Part shown: piece by piece, positions 4,377 to 5,388 of the stretch
Layout of the letters: each line of letters opens with the position of its first letter
How positions within the stretch are numbered: the stretch's first letter is position 1
Assembly (NCBI GenBank): GCA_023432885.1
Contig: JAEZEU010000259.1
Coordinates: 1 to 5,388 of the forward strand
From: Pseudomonadota bacterium
GTDB lineage: Bacteria > Pseudomonadota > Alphaproteobacteria > Rhizobiales > Xanthobacteraceae
Length of the DNA: 5,388 bases
Direction of reading: 5' to 3'
Made by a program: the position numbers and the translations under genes
Notes under the pieces: model-generated
What the model saw: only the letters and a program-made list of their open reading frames with translations
The model's database searches: none
What the model was told of the DNA's origin: nothing

Positions 4377-5388
4377 ATGCCGATTCAAGTTCTGATGCCT
4401 GCGCTGTCGCCCACGATGGAGAAGGGCAACCTCGCCAAATGGCTGAAAAAAGAAGGCGAGCCGATCAAGTCCGGTGACGTCATCGCCGAGATCGAGACCG
4501 ACAAGGCGACGATGGAAGTCGAGGCGACCGACGAAGGCACGCTCGGCAAGATCTTGATTCCCGAGGGCACCGCCGACGTTGCGGTGAACACGCCGATTGC
4601 GATGATCCTCGCCGACGGCGAGAACGCCACCGACCTTGCGAAGGCGCCGGCGCCTGCTGCCAAGGCCGCGGAGTCTGCTCCGCCTGCGGAGGCGAAGGCG
4701 GAAGCGCCGCAGCCCAAGGCGGCAGCCCATCCGACCGCGCCCGCTTCCGTCAGCGAGCCCGAGCCGGAAGTGCCTGAAGGCACCGAATTCGTCACGCAGA
4801 CCATCCGCGAAGCGCTGCGCGATGCCATGGCCGAGGAAATGCGCCGCGACGGCGACGTGTTCGTCATGGGCGAGGAGGTCGCCGAATACCAGGGCGCCTA
4901 CAAGGTCACGCAGGGACTGCTGCAGGAATTCGGCGCGCGGCGGGTGATCGATACGCCCATCACCGAGCATGGCTTTGCCGGCGTCGGCATTGGCGCGGCA
5001 ATGGCTGGCCTGAAGCCGATCGTCGAGTTCATGACCTTCAATTTCGCCATGCAGGCGATGGACCAGATCATCAATTCCGCCGCCAAGACGCTTTATATGT
5101 CCGGCGGACAGATGGGCTGCTCGATCGTATTCCGCGGCCCGAACGGCGCCGCCGCCCGCGTCGCCGCGCAGCACAGCCAGGATTATTCGGCCTGGTACTC
5201 GCATATCCCGGGTCTGAAGGTGATCGCGCCGTTCTCGGCCGCCGACTACAAGGGCCTGCTGAAGGCTGCGATCCGCGATCCCAACCCCGTCATCTTCCTT
5301 GAGAACGAAGTGCTCTACGGCCACACCGGCGAGGTGCCGAAGCTCGACGACTACGTCGTGCCGATCGGCAAAGCGCGCGTAGTGCGCA
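4377..5388 (+). CDS. pdhB: Pyruvate dehydrogenase E1 component, beta subunit with N-terminal lipoyl domain (partial, runs off the right edge)
   Basis: The frame is open from ATG 4377 to the window end: 337 codons of the roughly 460 usual for alphaproteobacterial PdhB. Residues 1-79 are a biotinyl/lipoyl domain (MPALSPTMEKGNLAKW, then EIETDKATMEVEA) with Lys43 as the expected lipoylation site. Residues about 85-135 are a flexible Ala/Pro/Glu/Lys linker. From about 137 the E1-beta pyrimidine-binding domain begins: VFVMGEEVAEYQGAYKVTQGL (161-181), IDTPITEHGFAG (191-202) with Glu197 as the probable ThDP-activating glutamate, EFMTFNFAMQAMDQIINSAAK (217-237), FRGPNGAAARVAAQHSQ (252-268) with the conserved His266, and PGLKVIAPFSAADYKGLLKAAIRDPNPVIFLENE (278-311). 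The C-terminal domain that binds E1-alpha and E2 is mostly outside the window. It pairs with PdhA upstream. Confidence 0.97.
   Translation, partial: MPIQVLMPALSPTMEKGNLAKWLKKEGEPIKSGDVIAEIETDKATMEVEATDEGTLGKILIPEGTADVAVNTPIAMILADGENATDLAKAPAPAAKAAESAPPAEAKAEAPQPKAAAHPTAPASVSEPEPEVPEGTEFVTQTIREALRDAMAEEMRRDGDVFVMGEEVAEYQGAYKVTQGLLQEFGARRVIDTPITEHGFAGVGIGAAMAGLKPIVEFMTFNFAMQAMDQIINSAAKTLYMSGGQMGCSIVFRGPNGAAARVAAQHSQDYSAWYSHIPGLKVIAPFSAADYKGLLKAAIRDPNPVIFLENEVLYGHTGEVPKLDDYVVPIGKARVVR

Noticed and set aside
3357..5324. 655-codon open frame on the minus strand opposite pdhA and pdhB
   Set aside because: It lies fully antisense to two unmistakable pdh genes, spans their intergenic gap, and its translation is rich in His, Arg, Asp and Gly with no recognisable domain. 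High third-position GC in the true genes removes stops from this frame.

Overview
The window looks like chromosomal DNA from an alphaproteobacterium of the Bradyrhizobium/Rhodopseudomonas group (Nitrobacteraceae). It is GC-rich with strong third-position GC bias. The pdhA and pdhB products have the wording typical of that group, and PdhB carries the N-terminal lipoyl domain found in many alphaproteobacteria. The ftsB-like gene directly upstream of pdhA is also an alphaproteobacterial arrangement. This taxonomic placement is inferred from remembered family sequences, not from a search.

Layout, left to right. (1) Positions 1-593, minus strand: the N-terminal 197 codons of a membrane-anchored or exported protein with a long Ala/Pro-rich spacer; its C-terminal part lies beyond the left edge. 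(2) Positions 594-897: a divergent intergenic region with an SD site for each flanking gene, a pair of overlapping hairpins at the minus-strand SD and a 9-bp inverted repeat. (3) Positions 898-2037, plus: a medium-chain (quinone oxidoreductase / enoyl-thioester reductase-like) dehydrogenase, ended by a hairpin that overlaps its stop codon. (4) Positions 2174-2725, plus: an NADPH-dependent FMN reductase family flavoprotein. (5) Positions 2846-3172, plus: an FtsB/DivIC-type septum protein with a near-consensus CtrA box just upstream. (6) Positions 3327-4346 and 4377-5388, plus: pdhA and the first 337 codons of pdhB, separated by 30 nt and almost certainly one operon that continues to the right, where pdhC (E2) and lpd (E3) would be expected.

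How the genes work together: PdhA and PdhB form the E1 component of pyruvate dehydrogenase, which decarboxylates pyruvate and passes the acetyl group to lipoyl domains. The two upstream reductases are probably soluble NAD(P)H-dependent redox enzymes. They appear to be separate transcription units and need not be linked to pyruvate metabolism. The ftsB-like gene belongs to cell division; its position next to pdhA recurs in alphaproteobacteria.

I did not find a clearly new system. The most worthwhile leads are the CtrA-like site in front of ftsB, the nested inverted repeats in front of pdhA, the competing hairpins at the start of the leftmost gene, and the uncharacterised leftmost protein. Very long antisense reading frames (434 and 655 codons) are present but are best explained as codon-bias shadows.
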